A stretch of 64,000 nucleotides of DNA from Ewingella allii (GCF_044430645.1 NZ_JAWUDN010000005.1:248001-312000); one strand, 5' to 3'. Shown: positions 17,526 through 27,536, counted from the first letter of the stretch. Numbers and translations are program-made. Notes: generated by a model not told the origin, from the sequence alone.

Positions 17526-19145
17526 TTAAAGCTTTGGCCCCGCAGCGACTAACCGCGCTCCCGCCTCGGTATCCGTGTACTTATCAAAGTTAGTCACGAA
17601 CTGCTGTGCGAGGTCGTGGGCCTTCTCTTGCCATTGCTCGGCAGAACCGTAGGTGTTGCGCGGATCGAGGATGTGGGTGTCTACGCCCGGCAGCGCGGTG
17701 GGTACGGCGAGGTTGAAGACTGGCAGAGTGAAGGTTTCGGCGTCATCGATGGTGCCATTCAGGATGGCGTCGATGATGGCGCGGGTGTTCTGGATAGAAA
17801 TGCGTTTGCCCGTGCCGTTCCAGCCGGTGTTCACCAGATAGGCTTGAGCTCCGGCAGCTTCCATACGTTTTACCAGCACTTCGGCGTACTGTGTCGGGTG
17901 CAGCATTAAGAAGGCTGCGCCGAAACAGGCGGAGAAGGTTGGGGTGGGCTCGGTGACGCCGCGCTCGGTCCCTGCCAGCTTGGCGGTGAAGCCAGAGAGG
18001 AAATGATATTGGGTCTGATCGGCAGTCAGGCGTGATACCGGCGGCAGAACGCCGAACGCGTCTGCGGTCAGGAAAATCACTTTGGTCGCGTGGCCAGCTT
18101 TGGAAACGGGCTTAACAATGTTGTGGATGTGGTAAATCGGGTAGGAAACGCGGGTGTTTTCGGTTTTGGAGTTGTCGTCGAAATCGATTTTACCGGCGGC
18201 ATCTACTACCACGTTTTCCAGCAGCGCGTCGCGGGTGATGGCGCCATAAATGTCTGGCTCGGCTTCTTTGCTCAGCTTGATGGTTTTGGCGTAGCAGCCA
18301 CCTTCAAAGTTGAACACGCCGTCGTCATCCCAGCCGTGCTCGTCGTCGCCAATCAGCTGGCGTTTCGGGTCGGTGGACAGAGTGGTTTTGCCGGTGCCGG
18401 ACAGGCCGAAGAATACCGCCACGTCGCCTTTTTCGCCGACGTTGGCGGAACAGTGCATGGAGGCAATACCTTGCAGTGGTAGCAGGTAGTTCATCACCGA
18501 GAACATGCCTTTTTTCATCTCGCCGCCGTACCAGGAGCCGCCAATCAGCTGAATGCGCTCGGTCAGGTTGAACGCCACAAAGTTCTCAGAGTTTAGACCT
18601 TGCTGCTGCCAGTTCGGGTTGGTGCATTTCGCGCCGTTCATCACGATGAAATCAGGCTCGAAGTTTTCCAGCTCGGCGTCCGTTGGGCGGATGAACATGT
18701 TTTTCACGAAATGCGCCTGCCAAGCCACTTCGGTAATAAAGCGGACTTTCAGACGTGAATCCGCGTTGGCGCCGCAGAAGGCGTCAATGATGAACAGGCG
18801 TTTAGAAGAGAGTTGCTGAGTCACCAGCGCTTTCAGCTCGCTCCACACTTCCTGGCTGAGCGGCTTATTGTCATTCTTCCCTTTGCCCTGATCGGCCCAC
18901 CAGACGGTGTCTCGAGTGGTGTCATCGCGCACAATATACTTATCTTTTGGCGAACGACCGGTAAAGATTCCGGTATCAACATTCACCGCGCCCAGCTCAG
19001 TGACTTGACCACGCTCAAAACCTTGCAGACCGGGTGCTGTCTCTTCTTTGAAGAGCAGGTCGTAATCCGGGTTATAAACAATTTCGCGGGTATCCTTGAT
19101 ACCGTAGGTGGCCAGTTTTTCTTTGCTGAGATGGTGGGTCGGCAT
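17526..19145 (-). CDS. pckA: Phosphoenolpyruvate carboxykinase (ATP)
   Basis: 539-aa gluconeogenic enzyme that converts oxaloacetate and ATP to phosphoenolpyruvate, CO2 and ADP. The PEPCK kinase-1 motif FFGLSGTGKTTLS and the metal-binding LIGDDEHGWDD are visible, as is the adenine-binding RISIQNTRAIIDAI. The frame extends 9 codons upstream, but MPTHHLSKEKLATYGI at 19145 has the good ribosome site AGGAGCAGGG. The palindromic element ends 19 bases from its stop. Convergent with envZ, as in E. coli. Confidence 0.97.
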   Translation of the reverse strand: MPTHHLSKEKLATYGIKDTREIVYNPDYDLLFKEETAPGLQGFERGQVTELGAVNVDTGIFTGRSPKDKYIVRDDTTRDTVWWADQGKGKNDNKPLSQEVWSELKALVTQQLSSKRLFIIDAFCGANADSRLKVRFITEVAWQAHFVKNMFIRPTDAELENFEPDFIVMNGAKCTNPNWQQQGLNSENFVAFNLTERIQLIGGSWYGGEMKKGMFSVMNYLLPLQGIASMHCSANVGEKGDVAVFFGLSGTGKTTLSTDPKRQLIGDDEHGWDDDGVFNFEGGCYAKTIKLSKEAEPDIYGAITRDALLENVVVDAAGKIDFDDNSKTENTRVSYPIYHIHNIVKPVSKAGHATKVIFLTADAFGVLPPVSRLTADQTQYHFLSGFTAKLAGTERGVTEPTPTFSACFGAAFLMLHPTQYAEVLVKRMEAAGAQAYLVNTGWNGTGKRISIQNTRAIIDAILNGTIDDAETFTLPVFNLAVPTALPGVDTHILDPRNTYGSAEQWQEKAHDLAQQFVTNFDKYTDTEAGARLVAAGPKL

Positions 19146-19345
19146 GTCCCTGCTCCTAGATCGGATGGTCAAATCTGAACGGCTTTGTGGCCGCCATGTA
19201 AAATGAAATGCACTGCAATTGTAAAGATTTATGGCTTTTTATCTGCGGTTTTCTTCAAAGAATGGCATCTATGGCGGGTTTTTTGGCAGTTCTGAGAGAC
19301 AGTGCACGAAGACGGTGTAACGAAAGTAAAGTAATTGAATGAAGC

Positions 19346-19370
19346 CGGAGCAATGTCAGACATTGCTCCG
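19346..19370 (-). terminator. Hairpin downstream of hslO
   Basis: Strong inverted repeat (CGGAGCAATG / CATTGCTCCG, 5-base loop) 23 bases after the hslO stop on its strand. There is no clear T-run, so it may stop transcription weakly or protect the mRNA end. Confidence 0.5.
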
Positions 19371-19392
19371 TATTTGATGGTGTTTATGGCGT

Positions 19393-20277
19393 TTAGTGAA
19401 CGGCGCTGTCGGCGTCCGGCAGATTGCCGCTGGCTTTGTAGGTTGCCAGGTCCATGGCGTCGAACGCGTAATCGCTGCCACAGTAATCACAGTGCATTTC
19501 GATTTTGCCATCTTCTTCTAGCATCTCGAGCACTTCTTCGCCCGGCAGGGTCATCAGGGCATCTGCACAACGCTCGCGGGAGCAGGTGCAGCGGAAGCAG
19601 ACGTCTTGCGGTTCGTAGACCGTCACTTCTTCCTGATGATACAGGCGGTACAGCACTTCGGTGGCTGGCAGGGTGAACAGCTCTTCCGCTTTGATGGTGG
19701 TGGTCAGCTGTGACAGGTGGCTGAACTCTTCCGGGTCAGTCTCTTGCGCAGGCAGCACTTGCAGCAGCAGGCCGCCCGCCGCGGCTTTACCCTCGGACTC
19801 GCCGGTACGAATAAAGATGCGCGTTGGCAGCTGCTCTGAACGCAGGAAGTAGTTTTCCAGACATTCCGCCAGCGTTTCGCCTTCTAAATCAACCACGCCC
19901 TGATAGCGCTCACCTTCCGTTGGGGAAATGGTGATCACCATGTAGCCGTTGCCAATCATCTGCTTCAGCGAGCTGTCGGCTGCGATATCGCCTTGCAGAC
20001 GGGCCACGCCGCGCATCTCTTGTTTGTTGTTACCGTTAATAACCGCCAGCTTCAGTGGGCCATCGCCCTGAAGTTGTACGGTGATGTCGCCATCAAACTT
20101 CAGCGTGGCGGTCAGCAGGCTGGTCGCCACCAACATCTCACCCAGCAAGGTGCGAACTTCTGCCGGATAGTCGTGGCCAGCGACGATTTGCTCAAACGTC
20201 TCGCTGAGGGAAACCAGTTCACCGCGCACAGCGTGGTTTGTGAACAGGTAGCGGTGTAATTGGTCATGATTGGACAT
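19393..20277 (-). CDS. hslO: Redox-regulated chaperone Hsp33
   Basis: 294-aa cytosolic holdase activated by oxidation and unfolding. The C-terminal zinc switch is present: CFRCTCSRERC (the CxC pair) and CDYCG (CxxC). The N-terminal substrate-binding domain is full length compared with E. coli (292 aa). The start MSNHDQLHRYLF matches the family. It follows hslR by 30 bases on the same strand, forming the yrfG-hslR-hslO unit. Confidence 0.96.
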   Translation of the reverse strand: MSNHDQLHRYLFTNHAVRGELVSLSETFEQIVAGHDYPAEVRTLLGEMLVATSLLTATLKFDGDITVQLQGDGPLKLAVINGNNKQEMRGVARLQGDIAADSSLKQMIGNGYMVITISPTEGERYQGVVDLEGETLAECLENYFLRSEQLPTRIFIRTGESEGKAAAGGLLLQVLPAQETDPEEFSHLSQLTTTIKAEELFTLPATEVLYRLYHQEEVTVYEPQDVCFRCTCSRERCADALMTLPGEEVLEMLEEDGKIEMHCDYCGSDYAFDAMDLATYKASGNLPDADSAVH

Positions 20278-20307
20278 ACTGTTCTCTCTACTTAAGCGAC
20301 TTTCCGT

Positions 20308-20712
20308 TTATTCGGCATCGCCATATTTAAATTTAATCAGGTTGCGGCGCTCCTTCTTATCAGGGCGCCGATCAGGATGTGGCATGGCATTCATTTTACG
20401 CGCCTCAGAGATTTTCTCTCGGCTGGTAATGCTTAGTTCAGTTTCCTGATAAAGCTTTTGCGCCTCTTCGGCGCTTCGCCGCTGGGTTGTCAGGTCCAGA
20501 ACCACGACGGTTTTTTCATCATTTCCCTGACGCAGTTTGATTTCGGCATTCACTTCAACCAGCTTACTCGGCTTGCCGCGCTGGCCGTTGTAATGCACTT
20601 TGCCGCCATCAATCATCTCACGCGCTAAGGCTCGCGTTTTGTAAAACCGCGCGGCCCACAGCCATTTGTCGAGGCGAACCCCGTTGTCATCCTCTGGCGT
20701 TTTGCCTTTCAT
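20308..20712 (-). CDS. hslR: Ribosome-associated heat shock protein Hsp15
   Basis: 134-aa S4-domain protein that binds free 50S subunits carrying a stalled nascent chain. The S4 RNA-binding motif VRLDKWLWAARFYKTRALA starts near residue 12, and the C-terminal tail is basic (RPDKKERRNLIKFKYGDAE). It lies 9 bases downstream of yrfG and upstream of hslO, the E. coli order. Confidence 0.95.
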   Translation of the reverse strand: MKGKTPEDDNGVRLDKWLWAARFYKTRALAREMIDGGKVHYNGQRGKPSKLVEVNAEIKLRQGNDEKTVVVLDLTTQRRSAEEAQKLYQETELSITSREKISEARKMNAMPHPDRRPDKKERRNLIKFKYGDAE

Positions 20713-20721
20713 ATTTCTCCC

Positions 20722-21426
20722 CTAGGTCAGCAACGATCGGCTTTCCCGGCCTGTCACGGGCTGAATGGACGGCAGCAGGCTCAGGTAGTCACTGATCGAA
20801 GGATGGGCCTCAAACGCTTTGTTCGCCAGCGTAGAGTCGGGATTTTCTATACCCAGACAATAGCGGATACCAAAGGTTTTTGCCGCATTGAGGATGGGTT
20901 CTCCATCATCCACAAACAGGGTGCGCTGTGGATCAAAACCGGTTTTCTGCTGCACCGCCTGCCACAAACGCTGATCTTCCTTTGGATAACCAAATGTGTG
21001 GGTAGAAAGTAATAAATCAAGGTGCTGGTCCAAACCGGTGTGCTGGCACTTGACCTCAAGGCTGTGCGGATGGGCGTTGGTCAGCAAAATGGTCTGGCGG
21101 CCGCTGGCGCGTAAATGCTGCAAAAAGGGCAGGGTATCGTCGCGCAGGCGCGCCCTGTGGCCGACCTCGGTGGTCATCTGGTAAATATCCAGATCCAGCT
21201 TGTTGCACCAATAGTCAAAGCAGTACCAGTTCATGGTGTGCTGGACGGCGAGGTATTCGGCGTGAATATATTGCCGAGCTTCTTCGAAACTCAGGCTGCG
21301 CTGCTGGCTCAGCGCCAGTGGGACATCTTGCAGCCAAAACTGGCTGTCGAAGGCGAGATCCAACAGCGTGCCGTCCATGTCCAGCAGCAGGGTATCAATG
21401 TTATTCCAGTCAAACTCCGGTGGCAT
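20722..21426 (-). CDS. yrfG: HAD-family GMP/IMP nucleotidase YrfG
   Basis: 234-aa haloacid-dehalogenase phosphatase; the E. coli homologue dephosphorylates purine nucleotides. Motif I is LLLDMDGTLLDLAFD, motif II LLTNAHPHS, and motif IV FVDDGEPIL. The frame extends 34 codons upstream without homology; MPPEFDWNNIDTLLLDM aligns with E. coli MHIDIAWQDVDTVLLDM and has GGAG upstream, so 21426 is taken as the start. Confidence 0.92.
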   Translation of the reverse strand: MPPEFDWNNIDTLLLDMDGTLLDLAFDSQFWLQDVPLALSQQRSLSFEEARQYIHAEYLAVQHTMNWYCFDYWCNKLDLDIYQMTTEVGHRARLRDDTLPFLQHLRASGRQTILLTNAHPHSLEVKCQHTGLDQHLDLLLSTHTFGYPKEDQRLWQAVQQKTGFDPQRTLFVDDGEPILNAAKTFGIRYCLGIENPDSTLANKAFEAHPSISDYLSLLPSIQPVTGRESRSLLT

Positions 21427-21519
21427 ACAGGCTCCATATCTCCACGGTGAACGACTTGAGTGCCGTTGCTGGGAGAGAAATATCATAAAGGGCAGAGGAA
21501 GCGGCAGGGTAGCACATCC

Positions 21520-21552
21520 TTCCCTCACGCCGCCGAGGCTGGCGTGAGGGAA
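21520..21552. terminator. Hairpin between igaA and yrfG
   Basis: Perfect 12-bp inverted repeat (TTCCCTCACGCC / GGCGTGAGGGAA) with a 9-base loop, in the 154-base gap after igaA. No T-run follows on either strand, so it may act as an mRNA-stability element or weak terminator. Confidence 0.5.
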
Positions 21553-21580
21553 GTCAGGTGTTCATTGTAACCTGAAAAGA

Positions 21581-23728
21581 TTAATTCAGCGTGTGAGGCG
21601 CGGGCGTGACGATGGTCGGATTGAAGCAGTTGTTGTAGTAGTGCTGTATGTCATTCATCCGATGTTTGTCTTTCAACATGCGTTTTGCCAACAGCACGGC
21701 GTTCACCACTAAGCAAACCACTAACAGAATCAACAACAAGCTGGTGCCTAAATAGCGCCATAGCGTCGAGATATCCGGCTCGCTGTGCAGTGAAATATGC
21801 CGCGTGCCGTTGGCATCAACGTTGATGCTGGTGATCACCCCTTGGGCAGTGAATGGCGTATGCAGCAGCATGGAAGAGAGATTCTGCAACTGTTTCCACT
21901 GGTTTAACGGGCTATAGGCATAGAGGGAAACCGGCGGGGCAGGCTGGTCGACCAACTGTTTGCCTTCATCATTGCTGATTAAGAAGCCGCCCGGCGGTGG
22001 GCTATTGAGCGCCTGTGCCGCGCGGCGTGTTTCCAGCGCGAAGAATGACGAAGTGGCGGTATTGACCAGTTCGCTCAGCGACTGGGCGCTTACCGGGCGT
22101 AGTAACACGTTCATGCCTTTCAGGGTGCCAGATTTGGCGCGCTTAACCAGCGTTGCCCAGTTGTCGGCATTGCCCAGATTAACCAGCGCGTTTTTCAGCC
22201 GCACACAATCATCGCTGTTACTGCACAATGTTTGCGTTTTCAACACGATATCTGAGAAGTCGTCCAGCAGGATCATGCCCGATTTTTCAATCGCGGTGGC
22301 GAGCTGTGGGTTGATGTTCTGCTCGGTGCCACTGTCGTTTGGATGCAGCTGAGTATTCACCGTGGTGAGCAGCGCGGTGGCAGCGTCGATGGATTCTGAT
22401 TCCGGTATTGGCAGCGGCGCGGCTTCGTTCCAGTAAATGCCAGAGCAGTCAAATGGCATGAAGCTGGTCGGCGCGGCGCGGGCGCTCTCTGGCGGCACAT
22501 AGCACATGCCGGTGCCCTGAACTTTTAGCGTGTCGCCAACCCGCAGCGGCGTTTTCTCCAGCGCTTGCACGCTGTTAACCTGGGTGCTCTGCGCGCCTTG
22601 CAGCCACGCGACGCTGAGTTTCAAAGGTAATCCGAGTGGGACATAAATCAGCAAAACCAGCAGTAGCACCAAGGCACTGGCGGCCAACACCAGATTCTTA
22701 CCCCACTGTTGCAGCGGGAAATTTTTCACTTCGTCATGCAGCGACAGGTAACTGCCCTGACGCACCACTTGGCTGTTCATATAGACTTCAACATCGGTCG
22801 GCTGACCCAGATCGCGGGCAATGAACGGCTGCCAGTGCGGCGGATAGATCAGGTCTACCGCGCCCAAAGAAATATTGCTGATATCACCCTGTTTCGACTC
22901 GCCAAACAGGCCCCAGCGCTTAGGCTGGCCGCGCAGACAGTGGATCTCTTTGCGATGCTTGCCCAGGCGTTCAGCCAAGTAGCGCCAGCTTACCCAACCC
23001 GCCAGCACCACCGCCAGAGCCAGCGTCCACGGCAGGATCACCGCCGGTCCTACCAGCGTAATAAACAACAGCAGCATAATGGCCGAGATAGCAATGGCTT
23101 CGCGCACGCCGTTGGAGCGCGTCAGGGCGTGCTCTTCGCGGGTTTCATGGCGAACTTTGACCAACTGAATGTGTTCACTCTCTTCATGGCGAATCGAGGC
23201 GTTCTGCGGAGGAGTCGGGATAACGGAAGGGGCCGGGGCCGAGCGTTCGTAAATATGATTGACCAGCGAATGGCCGTTGAGCGAGATAACCAAGGGGACT
23301 GTCTGGGTTTTAATCAGCTCAACGTGGTTTTCTTGCGCGATGTACTGTTCCCAAAACGGCGGCAGATGCACTTCGGTCGTTTCGAGGAAATATCGCCATT
23401 TATTGGGATCTTCGCTGGCGACGCCGTAACGGGTGATCGCCCGCGTGACCGCGTAGACGTTTTCACTTTTGGCGGTGAGCGTCAGTTTATCTCGCAAAAC
23501 CATCAGGTTACTGCGATGAGTAATTGGCGTTTGGCTCAGTTTTTCGTGTTGACGCAAATATTGCTCGACGGCATCTCTTTCATGCTGCGTAAGCTTGCGC
23601 TGATTGGGTTTGCTGAAATGCACGGTTGAAGATGCAGTATTGCGACGTCGGACGATAAACCAGAAGAATACGCCTGCGGCAATTGCGGTGATACACAATA
23701 AGAATAGTGTCACGATTACTGTGCTCAT
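21581..23728 (-). CDS. igaA: Inner-membrane Rcs attenuator IgaA (UmoB/YrfF)
   Basis: 715-aa inner-membrane protein that restrains the Rcs phosphorelay; loss is lethal in Salmonella and E. coli unless Rcs is disabled. Hydrophobic segments are at the N-terminus (residues 4-26), two adjacent ones near 210-250, one near 345-370 and one close to the C-terminus (LLLILLVVCLVVNAVLLAK). The large segment between the last two is the periplasmic sensor region. Located between yrfG and nudE, as in E. coli. Confidence 0.95.
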   Translation of the reverse strand: MSTVIVTLFLLCITAIAAGVFFWFIVRRRNTASSTVHFSKPNQRKLTQHERDAVEQYLRQHEKLSQTPITHRSNLMVLRDKLTLTAKSENVYAVTRAITRYGVASEDPNKWRYFLETTEVHLPPFWEQYIAQENHVELIKTQTVPLVISLNGHSLVNHIYERSAPAPSVIPTPPQNASIRHEESEHIQLVKVRHETREEHALTRSNGVREAIAISAIMLLLFITLVGPAVILPWTLALAVVLAGWVSWRYLAERLGKHRKEIHCLRGQPKRWGLFGESKQGDISNISLGAVDLIYPPHWQPFIARDLGQPTDVEVYMNSQVVRQGSYLSLHDEVKNFPLQQWGKNLVLAASALVLLLVLLIYVPLGLPLKLSVAWLQGAQSTQVNSVQALEKTPLRVGDTLKVQGTGMCYVPPESARAAPTSFMPFDCSGIYWNEAAPLPIPESESIDAATALLTTVNTQLHPNDSGTEQNINPQLATAIEKSGMILLDDFSDIVLKTQTLCSNSDDCVRLKNALVNLGNADNWATLVKRAKSGTLKGMNVLLRPVSAQSLSELVNTATSSFFALETRRAAQALNSPPPGGFLISNDEGKQLVDQPAPPVSLYAYSPLNQWKQLQNLSSMLLHTPFTAQGVITSINVDANGTRHISLHSEPDISTLWRYLGTSLLLILLVVCLVVNAVLLAKRMLKDKHRMNDIQHYYNNCFNPTIVTPAPHTLN

Positions 23729-24202
23729 CCGATCCCCTGATTAAGATGATTTGTATCAACACGCTGTGAATTCATAAGTAAAAATAGTCTATCAAAACAA
23801 AGATTTAACAATGAAATCCATCAGCACAATTTAAACTGTGCTGGAAAGGATTAATTCATGGGTTGTTTTTAGCGGCTCTCTTTTGTGAGCCGAATGTGGC
23901 GTATACCGCCTACTTATCACGTAAAAACAGCCACTTTGGATCATACCAATATTCTTAACGAAGCGGGTATCGGTATAATCCTATTTTTATGCGTCGTGCT
24001 TTTTGTTAATGGGTGTTTATATAAATTGCGACGTAAATCACCTAGTTATTTCTGCGAAATTGTTCAGCTTTGTTGAGGTTGCCGAATTTATGTCGCACAA
24101 ATATTGCGATGAAGGTTCGCATTAACGCACAATGCCATCAAGTGACAATGAACTGAAACCCATTGCGACACCGTGCCAGGTGAACAATAAATTGGGGAAA
24201 CC
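23729..24202. other. igaA / nudE divergent intergenic region with a possible small ORF
   Basis: 474 bases, AT-rich. One frame is open on + from 23885 (GTG; ATG at 23894) to 24076, giving up to 63 residues with a hydrophobic stretch (GIGIILFLCVVLFVNGCLY). No ribosome site is obvious and I know no homologue. Otherwise I see only promoter-like AT-rich DNA for the two divergent genes. Confidence 0.35.
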
Positions 24203-24760
24203 ATGGATAAGCACCTGCAAAAACCTGAGATTCTAAAAGTGGAGACTGTTGCCAGCTCTCGCTTATTTACTATCGAATCCGTCGATCTCTCCTTCAGTAA
24301 TGGCGTGCAGCGCGTGTATGAGCGTATGCGCCCCTCTAATCGCGAAGCAGTGCTGATTGTTCCGGTTATCGGCGATGATCTGCTGCTGATTCACGAGTAC
24401 GCCGTGGGTATCGACAGCTATGAGCTGGGTTTTCCAAAAGGACTGATTGATCCGGGCGAAACGGTATTTGAAGCCGCCAACCGTGAGCTGATGGAAGAGG
24501 TGGGCTACGGCGCTCATCAGTTAGAGTTTCTCTCGAAGCTGACCATGGCACCCTCTTATTTCTCCAGCCGGATGAATATCGTGATTGCCAAAGGGTTGTA
24601 CCCGCAAAGTTTGGAAGGCGATGAGCCGGAGCCTTTGCCGCAAACGCGCTGGCCGATTGCCCGCATGCTGGAACTGCTGAAAGAGCCTGACTTCAATGAA
24701 GCGCGTAACGTCAGCGCGCTGTTCCTCGCTCACGATTTCCTGACGCGAAACGCGATGTAA
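24203..24760 (+). CDS. nudE: ADP compounds hydrolase NudE
   Basis: 185-aa Nudix hydrolase acting on ADP-ribose, Ap3A, NADH and similar ADP-containing compounds. The Nudix box is complete (GLIDPGETVFEAANRELMEE within residues 79-101). Length matches E. coli NudE (186 aa). Convergent with mrcA and sharing its terminator. Confidence 0.94.
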   Translation: MDKHLQKPEILKVETVASSRLFTIESVDLSFSNGVQRVYERMRPSNREAVLIVPVIGDDLLLIHEYAVGIDSYELGFPKGLIDPGETVFEAANRELMEEVGYGAHQLEFLSKLTMAPSYFSSRMNIVIAKGLYPQSLEGDEPEPLPQTRWPIARMLELLKEPDFNEARNVSALFLAHDFLTRNAM

Positions 24761-24802
24761 GCCGCTACCTTTACTTAGCCGCTTTCTCCCAGCAATAGAC
24801 AT

Positions 24803-24841
24803 AAAAAAAGCCGGTCATGCATGATGCAGACCGGCTTTTTT
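24803..24841. terminator. Bidirectional terminator between nudE and mrcA
   Basis: Stem AAAAAAGCCGGTC / GACCGGCTTTTTT with a 12-base loop; the A-run and T-run on the two sides make it usable in both directions. Confidence 0.88.
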
Positions 24842-24859
24842 GTTTCAGGCGTTAGGCCA

Positions 24860-27415
24860 TTAGAACAGCTCGTGTTCCTGACCGTTGTCCATGATCGTTG
24901 TCCCCACCTCGTGCACGGCGTGCTCGGTTGGCTGGGTTCCATCGATAAAGTACTCAGGACGGCTGGCACCGCCGCCATCAGACAGTTTGCCCGTCTGCTT
25001 GTCGATAGTGACGGTCACGATGCCCGGCGGAGGCGTCTGCTTCTGCACAGGTACGCCTTCCAGCACGGCTTTCATGTAGTCATCCCACGCTGGCTGAGCA
25101 CTCTTCGCGCCGCCTTCCGCCCCAGAGATCTGGTCAGGAATCGCGCCAGAAGCCGTGGTGCGGCCGAGGTCGCGACGGTGATCGTCAAAACCAATCCACA
25201 CTGAGGTTACAACATCCGGGCCATAGCCAGAGAACCAGGCATCTTTCGAGCTGTTGGTTGTACCGGTTTTACCGCCAATGTCGTTACGCTTCAGGTCACG
25301 ACCCGCGCGCCAGCCGGTGCCCATCCAACCTGGTTCACCAAAGATATTGGTGTTCATCGCATCGCTGATCAGGAAGGAGAGCGGGGTGCTGATCACGTGC
25401 GGCGCATACTGGTCTTCACCCGCAGGCTGTGGGCCTTCTGGGACTTGCTCCAGTTTTGGCATCGGCACGCTGTTGTTGTTATTGCCTTCGCTGGAAACCG
25501 CCACGTTTTCGACGTTGTCGTCAGATAGCACGGCTGATTTCTGCGTGTCGCCGTAAATCACCGGAATATTACAGGTGCGGCAGGCAATTTTTGGTTTCGC
25601 TTCAAACTGGACCTGACCTGACTCATCAACGATTTTGGTGATGAAGTAAGGGTCAACCAGATAACCGCCGTTGGTCAGTGCCGCATAGCCACGAACCACC
25701 TGCAACGGAGTGAAGGAAGCAGAACCCAGCGCCAGCGACTCGGAGTGAACGATGTTGGCCGCTGGGAACCCAAAGCGCAGCAGGTATTCCGCCGCGTAGT
25801 CCACGCCCATTGCACGCATCGCACGCACCATGACCACGTTCTTAGACTCACCCAGACCCTGACGCAGGCGGATCGGCCCAGCATAGGTTGGAGGGGAGTT
25901 CTTCGGACGCCAATCTTGACCGGCACCGGCATCCCAACGAGTGATAGGCATGTCGTTAAGAATGGTTGCCAGCGTCAGGCCCTTGTCCATCGCCGCGGTA
26001 TACAGGAACGGCTTGATGTTCGAACCTAACTGGCGCAGAGCCTGCGTCGCACGGTTGAACTTGCTCTGGTTGAAGTCAAAACCGCCGACCAGCGCTTCAA
26101 CAGCACCGGTATTCGGGTTGAGGGAGACCAGCGCCGAGTTGACATCAGGAACCTGCGCCAACCACCAAACGTCACCAACTTTACGCACCCAAATCTGCTG
26201 TCCCGGCTGCACCACGTCAGAAACTTTCTTCGGCGTCGGGCCTTGGCTGTTGTCAGTACGGTAAGGACGCGCCCAGCGCATACCGCTAAACGGCAGAGAA
26301 ATCACCGCACGGTTGGCCATGGTCGCCGTTGCCTGCTCGCCGTCAACCTGAGTCACCACGGCTGGGAACAGCGGGCCGTAGACTGGCAGGGTTTTCAGTG
26401 ACTGAACGATTTTCTGCTCATCCCACGGCGTTTCGCCCACTTTCCACAATTGGTTCGATGGGCCGCGATAGCCGTGGCGCATGTCATAGTTCAGCACGTT
26501 GGTGCGCACGGCCTCTTGCGCCGCCAGCTGGGTTTTCTTGGTGATGGTGGTGTAAACCATGTAGCCGTCGTTATAGGCGTTGTCGCCATAACGTTTCACC
26601 ATTTCCTGACGAACCATCTCGGTCAGGTATGGGGCTGAAAACTCAATGTGCGGGGCGTGGTAATTGGCAACCAGTGGCTCAGCGCGAGCCTGATCGTACT
26701 GGGCCTGCGTGATGTATTTCTCATCCAGCATACGGGCCAGAACGGTATTACGACGGGCCAACGAGCGATCGTGAGAATAAAGCGGGTTGAAGGTTGATGG
26801 CGCTTTTGGCAGACCGGCAATCACTGCCATCTCGCTCAACGTCAGCTGATTCACCTCTTTGCCGAAATAGACCTGTGCCGCAGCGCCCACGCCGTAAGCG
26901 CGATAGCCCAGATAAATCTTGTTCAAATAAAGCTCAAGGATCTCATCCTTGTTCATCATTTGTTCAATGCGGATAGCCAGAAACGCCTCTTTGATTTTAC
27001 GGGTCAAGGTGCGTTCAGGGCTTAAGAAGAAGTTACGCGCCAGCTGCTGAGTAATGGTACTCGCACCTTGGGACGCGTGGCCGGAGACCAGCGCCACGGA
27101 AGCCGCACGGAAAATACCGATAGGGTCAACGCCATGGTGCTCGTAGAAACGGCTGTCCTCCGTCGCAATAAAGGCATGCACCAGCTCCGGTGGGATCTGG
27201 TCGAGTTTCAGCGGGATACGACGTTTTTCACCGTACTGGGCGATCAAATCGCCGTCAGCACTATAAACCTGCATAGGTGTTTGCAAGCGCACGTCTTTAA
27301 GCGTGGCAACGTCAGGAAGCTGTGGCTCGATATATTTGTACAAGCCAAATATCGAGGCTGCTCCCAGCAAAATGCAACACACTGCAAGAATCAAAAAATA
27401 CTTTACGAACTTCAC
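24860..27415 (-). CDS. mrcA: Penicillin-binding protein 1A
   Basis: 851-aa bifunctional peptidoglycan synthase anchored by one N-terminal transmembrane helix (FLILAVCCILLGAASIFGLY). The GT51 glycosyltransferase domain has Glu86 in ATEDSRFYEHHG and QQLARNFFL; the transpeptidase has Ser465 in GSNIKPFLY and the KTG motif in GGKTGTTNSS. The start is GTG at 27415 (VKFVKYF), matching E. coli, which also uses GTG; a TTG 8 codons upstream extends the frame but lacks homology. Divergent from hofM, as in E. coli. Confidence 0.96.
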   Translation of the reverse strand: MKFVKYFLILAVCCILLGAASIFGLYKYIEPQLPDVATLKDVRLQTPMQVYSADGDLIAQYGEKRRIPLKLDQIPPELVHAFIATEDSRFYEHHGVDPIGIFRAASVALVSGHASQGASTITQQLARNFFLSPERTLTRKIKEAFLAIRIEQMMNKDEILELYLNKIYLGYRAYGVGAAAQVYFGKEVNQLTLSEMAVIAGLPKAPSTFNPLYSHDRSLARRNTVLARMLDEKYITQAQYDQARAEPLVANYHAPHIEFSAPYLTEMVRQEMVKRYGDNAYNDGYMVYTTITKKTQLAAQEAVRTNVLNYDMRHGYRGPSNQLWKVGETPWDEQKIVQSLKTLPVYGPLFPAVVTQVDGEQATATMANRAVISLPFSGMRWARPYRTDNSQGPTPKKVSDVVQPGQQIWVRKVGDVWWLAQVPDVNSALVSLNPNTGAVEALVGGFDFNQSKFNRATQALRQLGSNIKPFLYTAAMDKGLTLATILNDMPITRWDAGAGQDWRPKNSPPTYAGPIRLRQGLGESKNVVMVRAMRAMGVDYAAEYLLRFGFPAANIVHSESLALGSASFTPLQVVRGYAALTNGGYLVDPYFITKIVDESGQVQFEAKPKIACRTCNIPVIYGDTQKSAVLSDDNVENVAVSSEGNNNNSVPMPKLEQVPEGPQPAGEDQYAPHVISTPLSFLISDAMNTNIFGEPGWMGTGWRAGRDLKRNDIGGKTGTTNSSKDAWFSGYGPDVVTSVWIGFDDHRRDLGRTTASGAIPDQISGAEGGAKSAQPAWDDYMKAVLEGVPVQKQTPPPGIVTVTIDKQTGKLSDGGGASRPEYFIDGTQPTEHAVHEVGTTIMDNGQEHELF

Positions 27416-27536
27416 CTGAGATTTCCCATTTAGTGGCAATTGGGCAGTTTATAAACAACCGCGCGGTAGTATAAAGGCAAGCCTACGACATGGATACGTT
27501 CTTTTATGAACTTGACGATATGGAGATCAGACGCAA

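Noticed and set aside
17021..17593. Short open frames inside repeat copy A, including 17021-17272 and 17360-17593
   Set aside because: Not preserved in copy B, no ribosome sites, and they run through the hairpins; treated as non-coding.
22709..23629. 306-codon open frame opposite igaA
   Set aside because: Antisense to a conserved gene, with no ribosome site or recognisable domain.
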